Assembly (NCBI GenBank): GCA_029204225.1
Contig: CM055107.1
Span: forward strand, 47,996,585 to 48,060,584
Direction: 5' to 3'
DNA length: 64,000 nucleotides
DNA from: Diphasiastrum complanatum
Lineage: Eukaryota > Streptophyta > Lycopodiopsida > Lycopodiales > Lycopodiaceae
Part shown: positions 34,781 through 47,012 of the stretch, in pieces
Position numbering within the stretch: position 1 is the first letter of the stretch
Layout: each line of letters starts with the position of its first letter
The notes under the pieces: generated by a model
What the model saw: only the letters and a program-made list of their open reading frames with translations
What the model was told of the DNA's origin: nothing
The model's database searches: none
Made by a program: the position numbers and the translations under genes

Positions 34781-35430
34781 TATGTTGATAATTTGAATTT
34801 GAAAGCATATAATCAAAGATTTGCTAAATGTAGTGAAAACAGATCTATGTAATTAGTTTGATATCACAGACTTGACCTTATTTACTACTGCTTGCAAGTT
34901 GAAATACGGCTAAAGGAGCAAGGTATTGGACTTACGTAGACTACGCGTGTCAGTAAATTGCTCAATCTGTTCCATATGGAGGCATGCAAGCAAATGAATA
35001 CACCTATCAAGGTTCATGTTAAATTGCCTATGTTGGATTTTAACATCCCTTGTGGATATCACTTTGTACATCAATTAGTAGTACACATCAGCTCTTTTTT
35101 TGGTTGGTGTGTCAACTCACAATGTCTTCTTCTCAAGATTATTGAAAGACAACAAAGGAAAATTTGAGGTATGTCAAGAATACATCTCAATGGTTCATTG
35201 TATGTTAGTGAAAATAAGTAGCGCAAGTTGAACCACTATTATTGACTAGGGAAGCAACATGACTATCAAAGGTATATGTTCCATGTAAGAAATGAGAATC
35301 TCATATTTTCTGATAGTACGCATAACATAGTTCTGTGGCCCCTTTTAGAAGTTGAGAACAAGGTCCTCATCAACACAACTCAGTGAAGCAATATGGTTGA
35401 GAAAAATCCTAGGAGAGAATAAGATTTAGC
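34781..35430 (+). pseudogene. Copia RT-RNase H remnant, unit A
   Basis: Starts at the reverse transcriptase active site, read as YVDN (34781-34792); unit B has YVDD. It then shows the copia order: LLNLFHMEACKQMNTPI (34955 on), a degraded RNase H, and EAIWLRKILGE at ~35394. There are multiple frameshifts and stops. It is diverged from the copia element at 22868 and is a separate, older lineage. The same region occurs inverted at 3560-4605. Confidence 0.72.
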
Positions 35431-35975
35431 AAGAAAAAGATACAGAAAGAGACCACAATCTATAATCAGGTTCCAACTAGGACTCGATCTGCTAGATGCC
35501 TATTTTTGTATCACCTTCTTTATCAGAAGACATTGATTGCCAACTTTTGTATTATAAAAGTCTAGTTTTCGAGGTTTTCATAGTTACCAAGGCCACGTTG
35601 TTGCAACACGTGTCATGTAAATACTAACCCATGTACAAGTTTTCCCAAAAATATGTACATGTCTTTTTAGGTTTGAATATAACACTTCCAATTCTTCATT
35701 TTGGTTACTCTCAAGCTCTGAATGATTTATATGGGCGCCACTCTTAAGAGATTGTAGTTTCTCATAGGCCTATTCACATATTATGAAAATGAGTGCCATC
35801 ATAATTTTTCAAGGATGCAATTTGGAGTGCTGATGTATGGGATGATATTGTGGTCACTTTCAGAAAGCAACACCAGTTCACTCCCAAGGAAAATAAATTT
35901 AGAAACTGCACATAAAAAACACTAGCACCAAATACTTTGATGAATCAGATGTGGTAGCTTAATAGTAAATGTCTA
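35431..35975 (+). other. 3' flank of the copia remnant
   Basis: Non-coding sequence still shared with the inverted fragment (reverse complement of ~3560-4020). It may be the element's 3' untranslated region or LTR, but it does not match the LTR at 29461. Confidence 0.45.
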
Positions 35976-36636
35976 TATGTTAGAGATATAATAGCTTGTA
36001 AGGATGGCAAGCCTGAGTTGCCAAAATACCATCATAAATCCTTTGCTCTAAATAGTATAAGGAAGGGTGGGTGGTTGATGAATCACACTAACTATGAGTA
36101 AATGATTATATTGAGAATAATTGAGAGATGATAGATCTTGGATAGGTTAGTGGATGGCTTTACTATTTATCAATAGCAATATAGAGGCAACTAGTGTGAA
36201 TCTCAAGGCAATTAGGATGTTCTTTCAGTAAATTTTGCAGACGTCACTACCTAATTGTAGATTTACTCCAATACATTCCGATAATCACCTCTAAAGAATT
36301 TTTATCACAATTATGTCGGTTTATGTAGAAATCTACTGTTACGCGGTCTCTAATGAAAGAGGAGTATAAATGTGCATATTCCAACAACATGCAATCATTA
36401 CGCGAATTATTGGAAAGAGAAAGGAGTGAGAATAGATTGAAATGAATATTTTGAGGTATATATGGCATCAAAATATATTTTAACTTCACTACATTCATGT
36501 GGTTTGACTTTCACTCTCATCACATTTCTAAAATAACTAACTCATCTTTCATTGGTTCAATGCAGGTATTGCAGTCCCAACACAAGAAAAATAAGACACA
36601 ATCCTGTATAGGAAAAAAAAGAAGTTTCTCTAGATT

Positions 36637-36820
36637 AAAATGAACTAATATAGGGAATTTGCATACTAGGAAAAGTGGTTCTTTTCCTAGAAAGCAAATC
36701 TAGGAAAAATGCATACATTTTACCTATATAGGGAAATCATCTAGGAAAAATTCCCTAGATGATCATCCCTATATAGGAAAAAAGTTTGTGCCACTTTTCC
36801 TAGTAATTCCCTAGTTCATT
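36637..36820. repeat. Nested fold-back (inverted-repeat) element
   Basis: Outer arms: AAATGAACTA...GGGAATTT...ACTAGGAAAAGTGG (36638-36679) against CCACTTTTCCTAGT-AATTCCCTAGTTCATTT (36791-36821). Inner arms: CCTATATAGGGAAATCATCT (36723) against AGATGATCATCCCTATATAGG (36757-36777), around a core CTAGGAAAAATTCCCTAG. This looks like a MITE-like or fold-back insertion. A TC microsatellite follows at 36877. Its partner in unit B lies beyond the window. Confidence 0.7.
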
Positions 36821-36899
36821 TCAATTCAGGGAAATTTATAGGAAAACTTTTAGGAAAAAATCCCTATATAAATTTCTCTCTCTCTCTCTCTCTCATTGT

Positions 36900-37760
36900 T
36901 TCCTACAAGGGGCTTCATGATGTTTGATTCATTTTTTTGTGTATAAACTATTGCCAATACGGAACTCTTGCGCACATAAAAATTGACGATTACGAACATC
37001 AACATTAACGATTGTAGGGCAGCCACATGTGCTTTCCAAAGCTGAAGGAAGTCATTTAGAAATGGATCCCTTACGCACCATGCAGCCATGCTGTATTTGA
37101 GGAAGGATCATTAGTCCACAACCAAGCGAATGTGAAATGCGGAAAACATTATTAGTGCTGGACTGCTACAGCTAAAGCCAACAGAAATAAAATTTCAGTT
37201 ATTCATTCGTAACAATCTAATTCAGTTCAGCTATCTATAGCAAAATTTATTAAAGATTTGCATCCACCTTTTGGAGCTGCCAGAAAAAAACCGATCGTCA
37301 TTAAGACTTCGAGAGTCCGAGCCGTGGTTAAAACTCTCTTGGCAGCTAGTAGCAAGGCCGGCAGGCATGACCATCCCGTGCACCAAATACATAGAGCACG
37401 CTCCAGTTACTTCAAGCTATGTTGTAAAATTCCGTTAGACAGCTGCTAATCTCAAAAAATCTGGAAGAGTAAGCCATTCTGGCGCTTGCGAGATACATTG
37501 ATATGTAGATGCCTCTCATGAGAATGGAATACAAAACCGGAGGCTGCCGTTTCTACCAAATAGATAGTATATGCATATAAGGTTTGACATGTCATTTAGT
37601 GTGCGTAGATACATAGTGTCGATCCAGTCAATGATACAGGAATCAGGATGCACGAAGGGACAATATTCTTATTCAACACTCGCTTGAGATGTATGTTGTG
37701 AAACAGTCGAGGAGGCATCAGATCTAAGAATAATATAGACATCGGTGGGTTTGCAGGAAG
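36900..37760. other. No clear feature; probably 3' flank of the minus-strand gene
   Basis: Sequence just downstream (minus-strand sense) of the TAA at 37764, of more balanced composition than the surroundings. No conserved coding phase is seen. It may contain the 3' untranslated region. Confidence 0.35.
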
Positions 37761-38019
37761 ATGTTAAGGTCGACTGACAGGAGCAGGCTCCTCGGCTGGA
37801 TTCTTATTAGCACTTGGTAACTCATAATCCGAAAGCTCAGCTACAAGTTTTCTCTGACGGTCGCACAGGCTCTGGTCTTCTACATATCCGCAACAAATCT
37901 CATTCGCTTTACCGTCGTCATAAATAATTGAGTTCATGTTCTATTTCAACACCAAGTTTGTTCGTCTTAGTTAGCTTTTGAGAATACAAGAAATTAAGAA
38001 AAGCTCAAACGATCTAGAC

Positions 38020-38115
38020 TAGATATGTGAAGATACAGTGGACAGAGTGCCGAAAGAAGCAGATACAGTGGACCAGATATGTGAAGATATAGTGGATAGA
38101 GTGCCGAAAGAAGCA
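38020..38115. repeat. Short tandem repeat at the A/B junction
   Basis: Two imperfect copies of a ~54-bp unit, starting at 38020 and 38074 with AGATATGTGAAGATA. The match between units A and B begins inside it (1 corresponds to 38029), so it lies at or beside the duplication junction visible here. The window start prevents seeing whether A is preceded by the same flank. Confidence 0.7.
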
Positions 38116-38393
38116 AGAGTGTTACCTCCACGTGAAATATAGCTAGCTGCAGTTTGATGTTGGTGGATTGCGTGCCAAGCTTCTACGCCGCCGCAGAACT
38201 TCTCTCTGAAAAAATAACACACCTAGGCAACACAAATTTCCAACTTAAACTATTGAAAAGCTCGCAAGCAAACCAGAACCGAGGTGAGCCCAACTATAGC
38301 TGCTGATCGTGCAGCAGTTGAAAGTTTCAACTGCATGCAAAGGTAAGTCCATGAATTTCCCAAATGATTTACTCCAATCTATCTAGAATTGTA

Positions 38394-38397
38394 TATC

Positions 38398-38428
<31 letters not shown>

Positions 38429-38437
38429 GTATATGTA
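38394..38437. repeat. TA/TATG microsatellite, unit B
   Basis: Counterpart of 363-400, with a CTATA interruption and a longer TA tract. The length difference is one of the small A/B markers. Confidence 0.9.
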
Positions 38438-40449
38438 GAAAGTCGCACGTCACCGCAGGGTGTATAGCCATTCATACCTTCTTTCTTCAGAGACTCCAAA
38501 CCATGTGGCAAAGTATTCACTGTATATAATCCAAGACGTTGATGGGAGAGATGAAGTTTTTACACCTGTAAAACAGAACTCATTAAAGTTCACATTGGCT
38601 GCATCAGAGGATAGAATGGATCCCGGAACAAGTACTCAGAATGATCTGGACAGAGGTTAGAGAAGGGCACGCACATAAACCCTCCGCTAAATTTCCCCAG
38701 TATGCAGCAGCCGACCAAAACAAAAATCTTTCTGTGACAAATTCTACAAACAAACCAATGAACCTTATCCTCAATCTATCAAGCACAGCAGCCAGAAATC
38801 GTACAAACACGTAGACCCAAAAATGTATTGATTTTTTTGCTCGATGAAGCGGTTCGGACATAACCACAACATATTTACTCTATAAAAACATAGGCAAGTA
38901 AGAAGCAAAAATGTTCGAAGAACTTTACAAGTCAAAGGTGAACTGATCAAATACCATAACAATTCGGATTGTTGAATTGCTCCAAAAAGGCACCGTAGGT
39001 GTTGCCAAACACAAATTAGAGGAGCCATGCAGTTGTGTATAACGTGAACATATGCCTTGCGCCGTTTTTGAATTTGACAACCAAATCATTGATGAATTGG
39101 ATGCATGGACCTGGTGAAGAAGACCGCAGTAGCCCGCAACAGATGATAATTTGCCCTCTCCTACAGTTTTCCTCACTAGAAGAAGAGAAAAGCATCGTAA
39201 TCTTTGATCAATGTCAAATCCATCTTACAAAACCACGTCTTTCACGAAAAATAGTTCGTAGATACAAAGAACGGGACATCGTCAATTGTAACTGTCCAGG
39301 TATGTGTTTCTGCAACATGACTTTTTTTTTCTTTTACAAGATAATTCACAATATTTTTTCTTATGTTAGCTGAGCTACGATCGCTCATATGACTATTACA
39401 AACTTGATTAATGAATATAGTTGCCATGATTCTTATAAAACTCGTTTACTGTCTTGACATTAAAATTCTTCATCAAAATGGTCTCTTGATCTTGCTCACA
39501 TATTTCTGGCTCACGCACCTACAAAAGAATCACATTAAAACTAATTGCCAAAATATAGTATCAATCACGATTTTAGAAAAGAGCAACTTCCTGAACATTT
39601 GAATATCTCATACCATTGTCTGATTACTTGAATTCTGATTTTTAGAGCCATAATCAAGCTCATGGAGGGCCTGATATCCAAAGACAAAACAACATAAATT
39701 CAAATCAACTCGAAACGCACATATGAAACGATCTATTTGATAGAAATACAAACTCTACAAGGCTTTAATCCAAAATTCTAAAAAAACTGCAAACATGACA
39801 TATGTTAAATAACTTCAACGTTATACTAAATCACGTGTCATGACTTTGATAAATGATAAAATCATTATTTAAAGAAGTTGGCATGTAAATTATAATCTAC
39901 AAACATGTGAAAGAAATTTTTTTGATGATGCTCTAAGAATAAAAAAAAAACCTTGACTTTCTTGGAACCGTGCAGGTTTTTGGCAACATCAAAATTTTCT
40001 TTCTTCAGATTTTGAATCAGGCTGTGATTCACCTACAAAATACACAAACAAAATACAGAGTAAAATTTAAACCATGAAAAAATATCTCAACCAAAGCTCA
40101 CTTACTATTCAAACATTTACACAAGCTCTACGAATAAGTTTGATGCACAATATTCTGAAAACTATACATTTAAAATACAATATCTAAATTAGTCAAACAA
40201 ACTTTCTTTTGGTTACCTTAACTTTTACGTGATCTTTTGGTAATCTCACCAGATCTTTTTTCTCTCAACATTGCCATCATTTTTGAGCTCGTCTGAAAAG
40301 AAACATACTATAAAAGTATATACATAACATGTACAAAAAACAGTTCTTAGATAAAAGATGATCATACATACCTTGCAAGCTCGCATACTTCTTTCAATTA
40401 ATCTTTTATTTTGCATAACAAGTACTTGAATATTGTGTTGTTGAAGATT

Positions 40450-40637
40450 AGTGATCTCCCCCCTCTCTATATCGTCTGTACCTAGTATAACTTTAAACAT
40501 CACACAAGGGCAACTAGCTACTTCTGATGGTTGAAAACAAACAAGTGATCTCTCCTCTTTGTATCGTCTGTAGCTAGTATAGCTTAAAACATCACTCAAG
40601 GGCAACTAGCTATTTCCAATGGTCGAAAACAAACAAG
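40450..40637 (-). repeat. 94-bp tandem duplication over a first exon
   Basis: Two imperfect copies start at AGTGATCTC (40450 and 40544), each carrying the complement of CAAGGGCAACTAGCTA. The downstream-reading copy lies in the open exon 40372-40523. The other copy, read in the same phase, contains stop codons. Unit A has the equivalent at 2837-3017. Confidence 0.65.
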
Positions 40638-41159
40638 CTAATTTCAACCTCCACTAGAAAAATTCTGGGATGTTTTCCAAATGCTCTTTGTGGAAGCAAA
40701 AATTTGATCAATTTATTACCAGCACTGAATTTGCATGAAAAAGGACATTTAGTACTCACTTGAAAGTGATTTGAAATATTCTATTTTAGATCGATCGGCT
40801 CGGTGAACTTGTTGTTGACAACTTGGAATTTTATATCAAATTATCAATCACTTCAAATAATTATTTTTTAACTCGGAATTAGCTATTCAATGTCCTCTCC
40901 CATTGAGATGCATTTTTTATATGTGATTTCAATTACAGCTTCATTTCCTATGGCTAAGCTAGTTATGATACCAATTGATTTATTTTGTCTCAACAAATAC
41001 GAATTTGGTCACAATTTTAGATTTCACTCTTGAATGTCCTCATATGTGTGGGCAATTTGCATTCGAACCCATGCTCTCCCAAAGGGGATAGGGAGTCTAT
41101 CCAATTCACAACTTGTTGAAAGACACAAATCTGGATTTTAGAGCAAGATGACTTACCAA

Positions 41160-41960
41160 TATAGACATTTACTCTAAAGCTAATACATTTGATTGATCAA
41201 ATTATTTGGTGCCAGTGTTTTTTATGTGCAGTTTAAAAAAATTATTTTCCTTAGGCTACTTTCTCAAAGTGACCATAATATCATCCCAAACATCAGCAAT
41301 CCAAATTGCATCCTTGAGAAATAATGATGGCACTCATTTTCATAATAGGCCTATGATAAACTACAATCTCTAAAGAGTGTCACACATATAATTTATTCAG
41401 AACTTGAGAGTAACCAAAATGAAGAAGTGGAAGTGTTATATTCAAGCCTAAAAATATATACATATTTTTGGGACAATTTGTTGCAATAACATGGCCTTGG
41501 TAACTATGAAAACCTCCAAAACTAGACATTTCTAATACAAAAGTTTGCAGTTAATGTCTTCTCATGAAGAAGGCGATACAAAAATTCAATGTGCTAAGTT
41601 TGTAGATGATACACCTAGGTGTCTAGAAATTGAGTCCTATTTTGAACCTGATTATAAATTGTGGTCTCTTTCTCTATCTCGTTCTTGCTGAATCTTATTC
41701 TCTCCTAAGATTTTTCCCAACGATATTGCTTCACCGAGTTGTGTTGATGAACGCCTTGTTCTCAACTTCTAAAGTGGGCTACACAACCATGTTATGCTTA
41801 CTATTAGAAAATATGAGATTCTCATTTCCTTCATGGAATGTATAACCAGTAGTTAACCTTTGACGGTCATGTTGCTTCCTAGTCAACAAAATTGTTTTTA
41901 CTTGGGCTACTTATTTTCACTAACATACAATGAACCGTTGAGATTTACTATTGACATACC
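41160..41960 (-). pseudogene. Copia RNase H/3' remnant, unit B, truncated
   Basis: Counterpart of 3560-4605. It stops abruptly at 41960, where unit A continues for another ~260 bp of the same copia homology. The next unit B base corresponds to A 8832. Because A keeps the uninterrupted copia similarity, B carries the deletion rather than A the insertion. Confidence 0.65.
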
Positions 41961-42369
41961 ACCAAACATTCATCATTTACTTGAAAGAGACACAACTTAC
42001 ATATCTATCCAGACTCTGGAAAAAAAGTGAGCAACAAACACATTCGATCGTTTAAAGAGCAAATATCCACAATCACTCATACACATAAGCACCAAAGTAT
42101 TTGCTTACAGAACTATCATTAAAATTAACTACTAAATTCTCGGATTTGGATAATTTTCGACCTTGGATCGGATCGGATCGGGTCTAAAAATTCCGATCCA
42201 GTGGAAATCCGATCCTTAGTAAAAATCGATCTAGTCAAGAGTCCAAATTACTAAAACTTCCAAAACAATTAAAATATTCATTACTTCGGGAAAGCAACTA
42301 CATTTAATCAAAGCTTTAAAGAAATAAAAACTTAAAAACTGGTCATGTGACTAAATCATGTCATCACAA

Positions 42370-42815
42370 GCACATATTCCGATAGCTATTCCGATGGCTA
42401 ATTTTGTATTCATCAGATGATTTAGGGTGTTGTGCTTTGTTGTAGATCCACATATTTTGTTATACTAGATTTTCAGCTGGTCGGAGTGGTCATCGGAATA
42501 CGCGGATTTCTTTGATTCAGTTTAGCGTCTCCGATTTCGATGGCTTCCGAAGCCAATTCATTCCAAGTAGTAGATCCAAGATCTTTTATAGTATCTATAT
42601 TAGTGTTTTTGTTGTAGATCCAAATATATTGTTGCAGATTTAGATTTCTTGAAGGTTGGAATAGGCGGATATCTTTGATTGAATATATCGTCCCCTATTC
42701 TGATAGCTATTTCGAAGCTAGTTCATTTCAGTATATTGTAGGTCCAAGTTTTTGGATAGTATCTATATTAGCTTTATTTAATATAGACCCAGATCGAGTA
42801 CATTTTTTAGATCTA
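42370..42815. repeat. Three imperfect ~165-bp tandem repeats, unit B
   Basis: Counterpart of 9250-9745 with the same order of blocks. Just upstream unit B lacks about 75 bp found at A 9000-9075 and keeps ~19 bp lost from A near 9152. Confidence 0.55.
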
Positions 42816-43134
42816 CGCATCTTTGTTATTTTTCATGTAGATTTAGTTTTTGCTTTGAGTGGATTTAGTTTTTTAAGATTTTTTTTGCAAAAGTTTAGAT
42901 TTTTGCAAGAATTTTTTTTGTGGTGATATACTTGAGAGCTTCATTATTGGTTTTTGTTTTGCTAGTTTGTTTGATGATTTCTATGCCGATGACCATCAGA
43001 GCAGTTGAGATGCACATTCGGTAGCAAATCCCAGGTATTGACTGGTCGAAATGGAAGTCGAAATGCATGATGCTATTTTCAACAATATACCAATGTCTAT
43101 TCTTACGTTTGTTCCAACCTTAAGGCTTTATTGT

Positions 43135-44272
43135 TTTATAAAAGCCAAATGAGAAACACCATCACGAAAAAATTGGGCACTACAAGTATCAAATATCACA
43201 CTAGGACAATGGGCCACGGGACCAAAATGGGCAAAACCTTCATACTTAAGGAAGTACCTAAATGCATAAGGGCCACCCAAAGATCAATTATCAAGAAGGA
43301 CTAGAAAAATGTCAAAGACCGTCTGAATTTAAGAGGATGCCGACAAAATGTGAAATACTGGGCATAAGAACTTGACTCATGTTTACAAATGGGACATTTC
43401 TATTGGATGAGAACATTGACCCACATGGGCCATGTACTTTGGTCATGTATGCCCATGTGGCCCTATCCACACTCTTCAATGCCATTTCAGAGTCCACATG
43501 GCACAAGGCCAAAAAGTCTTAATGAACCCTTGAAAATGAAATGTTGAATGGTCAAAGGATAGGATGAAATGAAAAATTGAAAGGTTGGGCCGTCATCCGT
43601 TCACAGATATACATTCATGGCCAGCCTCACGCAAACGGAACCAGATCGAGAACCAGCTCTATTTTTTCATATCATTATGCTTTCATGTTTGTTTTATTGC
43701 GTAGCCTTGCAGAGGTGCGATGGTGATATTCCTTCTTTACGTAATTTGTTGAGGGTGATGGAGACCAACTTTTCTTTCATGAGAGCCGAAAGGATCGTGG
43801 AACTGATCGTTGTGTTTGAGAATTTCTTGAGTTGATCTGTGAAAATCACTATCACGGAGCTAACACATATCAAAGATGAAGAGTGTGGTAGATTTCAATG
43901 TGTTCATGGAAAGATATGTAGCTGAAAGCATCTCATTTACTCTGAGTAACGTTAGTATTGTTGAATATCATGTTTCTGAGAGTATTGATCACCCAAGTAC
44001 GTAAGAGCTTCAGGGGAATGGTACTTTGATTATGAGAACGATGGATTAACGGTTAAGTCTACTCCTGCTCAAGAGCTGATATGGGCAGAGTCTCAGAGCT
44101 CCAAATTTTGATTGACCAGCGTTGCTACATTAACTACTTTGATTAAGATTTGTGGAGGCTACATACCGAGCAATTGATGCAGATCATGATCATTGACGGA
44201 CGGGATAGGGAGATAAATCCTAGCTGACAACGTGAGCATCCTCTAAATGTGCGTTGACTCAGAAAAGTATCA
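43135..44272 (+). repeat. 1138-bp tandem repeat, copy 1
   Basis: First of three direct head-to-tail copies in unit B, each exactly 1138 bp at the TTTATAAAAGCC landmark (43135, 44273, 45411). Copy 1 keeps the normal left flank (GGCTTTATTG), as in unit A. Confidence 0.93.
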
Positions 44273-45410
44273 TTTATAAAAGCCGAATGAGAAACACCAT
44301 CACCAAAAAATTCGGCACTACAAGTATCAAATATCACAGTAGGACAATGGGCCACGGGACCAAAATGGGCAAAACCTTCATACTTAAGGAAGTACCTAAA
44401 TGCATAAGGGCCACCCAAAGATCAATTATCAAGAAGGACTAGAAAAATGTCAAAGACCGTCTGAATTTAAGAGGATGCCGACAAAATGTGAAATACCGGG
44501 CATAAGACCTTGACTCATGTTTACAAATGGGACATTTCTATTGGATGAGAACATTGACCCACATGGGCCATGTACTTTGGTCATGTATGCCCATGTGGCC
44601 CTATCCACACTCTTCAATGCCATTTCAGAGTCCACATGGCACAAGGCCAAAAAGTCTTAATGAACCCTTGAAAATGAAATGTTGAATGGTCAAAGGATAG
44701 GATGAAATGAAAAATTGAAAGGTTGGGTCGTCATCCGTTCACAGATATACATTCATGGCCAGCCTCACGCAAACGGAACCAGATCGAGAACCAGCTCTAT
44801 TTTTTCATATCATTATGCTTTCATGTTTGTTTTATTGCATAGCCTTACAGAGGTGCGATGGTGATATTCCTTCTTTACGTAATTTGTTGAGGGTGATGGA
44901 GACCAACTTTTCGTTCATGAGAGCCGAAAGGATTGTGGAACTGATCGTTGTGTTTGAGAATTTCTTGAGTTGATCTATCAAAATCACTATCGCGGAGCTA
45001 ACACATATCAAAGATGAAGAGTGTGGTAGATTTCAATGTGTTCATGGAAAGATATGTAGCTGAAAGCATCTCATTTACTCTGAGTAACGTTAGTATTGTT
45101 GAATATCATGTTTCTGAGAGTATTGATCACCCAAGTACGTAAGAGCTTCAGGGGAATGGTACTTTGATTATGAGAACGATGGATTAACGATTAAGTCTAC
45201 TCCTGCTCAAGAGCTGATATGGGCAGAGTCTCAGAGCTCCAAATTTTGATTGACCAGCGTTGCTACATTAACTACTTTGATTAAGATTTGTGGAGGCTAC
45301 ATACTGAGCAATTGATGCAGATCATGATCATTGACGGACGGGATAGGGAGATAAATCCTAGCTGACAACGTGAGCATCCTCTAAATGTGCGTTGACTCAC
45401 AAAAGTACCA
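44273..45410 (+). repeat. 1138-bp tandem repeat, copy 2
   Basis: Middle copy, joined to copy 1 where GACTCAGAAAAGTATCA runs into TTTATAAAAGCC. Differences from its neighbours are a handful of substitutions by eye, so amplification is recent. Confidence 0.93.
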
Positions 45411-46548
45411 TTTATAAAAGCCGAATGAGAAGCACCATCACCAAAAAATTGGGCACTACAAGCATCAAATATCACACTAGGACAATGGGCCATGGGACCA
45501 AAATGGGCAAAACCTTCATACTTATGGAAGTACCTAAATGCATAAGGGCCACCCAAAGATGAATTATCAAGAAGGACCAGAAAAATGTCAAAGACCATCT
45601 GAATTTAAGAGGATGCTGACAAAATGTGAAATACCGGGCATAAGACCTTGACTCATGTTTACAAATGGGACATTTCTATTGGATGAGAACATTGACCCAC
45701 ATGGGCCATGTACTTTGGTCATGTATGCCCATGTGGCCCTATCCACACTCTTCAATGCCATTTCAGAGTCCACATGGCACAAGGCCAAAAAGTCTTAATG
45801 AACCCTTGAAAATGAAATGTTGAATGGTCAAAGGATAGGATGAAATGAAAAATTGAAGGGTTGGGCCGTCATCCGTTCACAGATATACATTCATGGCCAG
45901 CCTCACGCAAACGGAACCAGATCGAGAACCAGCTCTATTTTTTCATATCATTATGCTTTCATGTTTGTTTTATTGCGTAGCCTTGCAGAGGTGCGATGGT
46001 GATATTCCTTCTTTACGTAATTTGTTGAGGGTGATGGAGACCAACTTTTTTTTCATGAGAGCCGAAAGGATTGTGGAACTGATCGTTGTGTTTGAAAATT
46101 TCTTGAGTTGATCTATCAAAATCACTATCACGGAGCTAACACATTTCAAAGATGGAGAGTGTGGTAGATTTCAATGTGTTCATGGAAAGATATGTAGCTG
46201 AAAGCATCTCATTTACTCTGAGTAACGTTAGTATTGTTGAATATCATGTTTCCGAGAGTATTGATCACCCAAGTACGTAAGAGCTTCAGGGGAATGGTAC
46301 TTTGATTATGAGAACGATGGATTAACGGTTAAGTCTACTCCTGCTCAAGAGCTGATATGGGCAGAGTCTCAGAGCTCCAAATTTTGATTGACCAGCGTTG
46401 CTACATTAACTACTTTGATTAAGATTTGTGGAGGCTACATACTGAGCAATTGATGCAGATCATGATCATTGACGGACGGGATAGGGAGATAAATCCTAGC
46501 TGACAACGTGAGCATCCTCTAAACGTGCGTTGACTCACAAAAGTATCA
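45411..46548 (+). repeat. 1138-bp tandem repeat, copy 3
   Basis: Third copy. It runs on into the normal downstream gag-like sequence (GATGTTGCTCTC), as unit A does after 11195. Identical period to the previous copy points to unequal crossing-over or replication slippage at one breakpoint. Confidence 0.93.
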
Positions 46549-47012
46549 TGATGTTGCTCTCTATCCTCCATGAAAGATTTGAGGCATTCCATTGCTACTG
46601 CTGCAGTTGAGAACTATCATCGTTGACCATCCTCATAGTGCGAATACCAGTCAGTTTTCAGTCGAGTTTCAGTTTATGGTGCGATCATTTGAAGAGACCA
46701 TTGTTTCAGTACATACATGAGCATGATTGAGTTAAGCAGCACCCATCGGGCCTAAGCAGACATCACTACTTTGATGTGTAACTGAGAGATTACCTTCAAT
46801 CGATCTCTATGGGAGTGCTCACCGTGCATTTAAGCAGTTGTATTATGAGTACTGGTCTGTACTGCTCTTACATCAGTTTTGAAGTATGGATTCTCAGTAT
46901 ACTATTATCTGTCTCTATATAGTGATGAGATAACTAAATTCATGATGAATCCTATCAAAGCACTGCTCCATATGTGCAGTTTTGAGTATAGACTTTTCAA
47001 TGATTCTGAGGA
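46549..47012 (+). pseudogene. Decayed gag-like region after the triplication, unit B
   Basis: Corresponds to A 11196-11659. It stops at TCTGAGGA, where B-specific sequence begins and the rest of the gag-like region (A 11660-12656) is missing. Confidence 0.6.

Larger units (their letters stand above)
37764..40523 (-). pseudogene. Multi-exon gene or pseudogene, unit B copy with terminal exon
   Basis: Minus-strand counterpart of the 97-2911 gene. Exon-like blocks with AG/GT borders: 40372-40523, 40217-40292, 39952-40032 (81 bp), 39614-39670 (57 bp), one starting at 39518, and 38126-38205 (80 bp). The block 37764-37937 reads openly from a possible ATG at 37935-37937 to TAA at 37764-37766. It encodes an acidic peptide with several cysteines (ICCGYVEDQSLCDR) and a proline-rich end, as expected for a 3'-terminal exon. 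The phase between 38126-38205 and this block is unresolved. The first exon is open here (6-G run), unlike unit A. Conserved borders and phases favour a real ancestral gene; the shared frame break in 40217-40292 favours pseudogene status. Family not recognised. Confidence 0.42.

Noticed and set aside
29461-35975. One complete second copia element from the 488-bp LTR to the RT remnant
   Set aside because: No gag or integrase is seen between them and no 3' LTR matches, so the two parts are listed separately.
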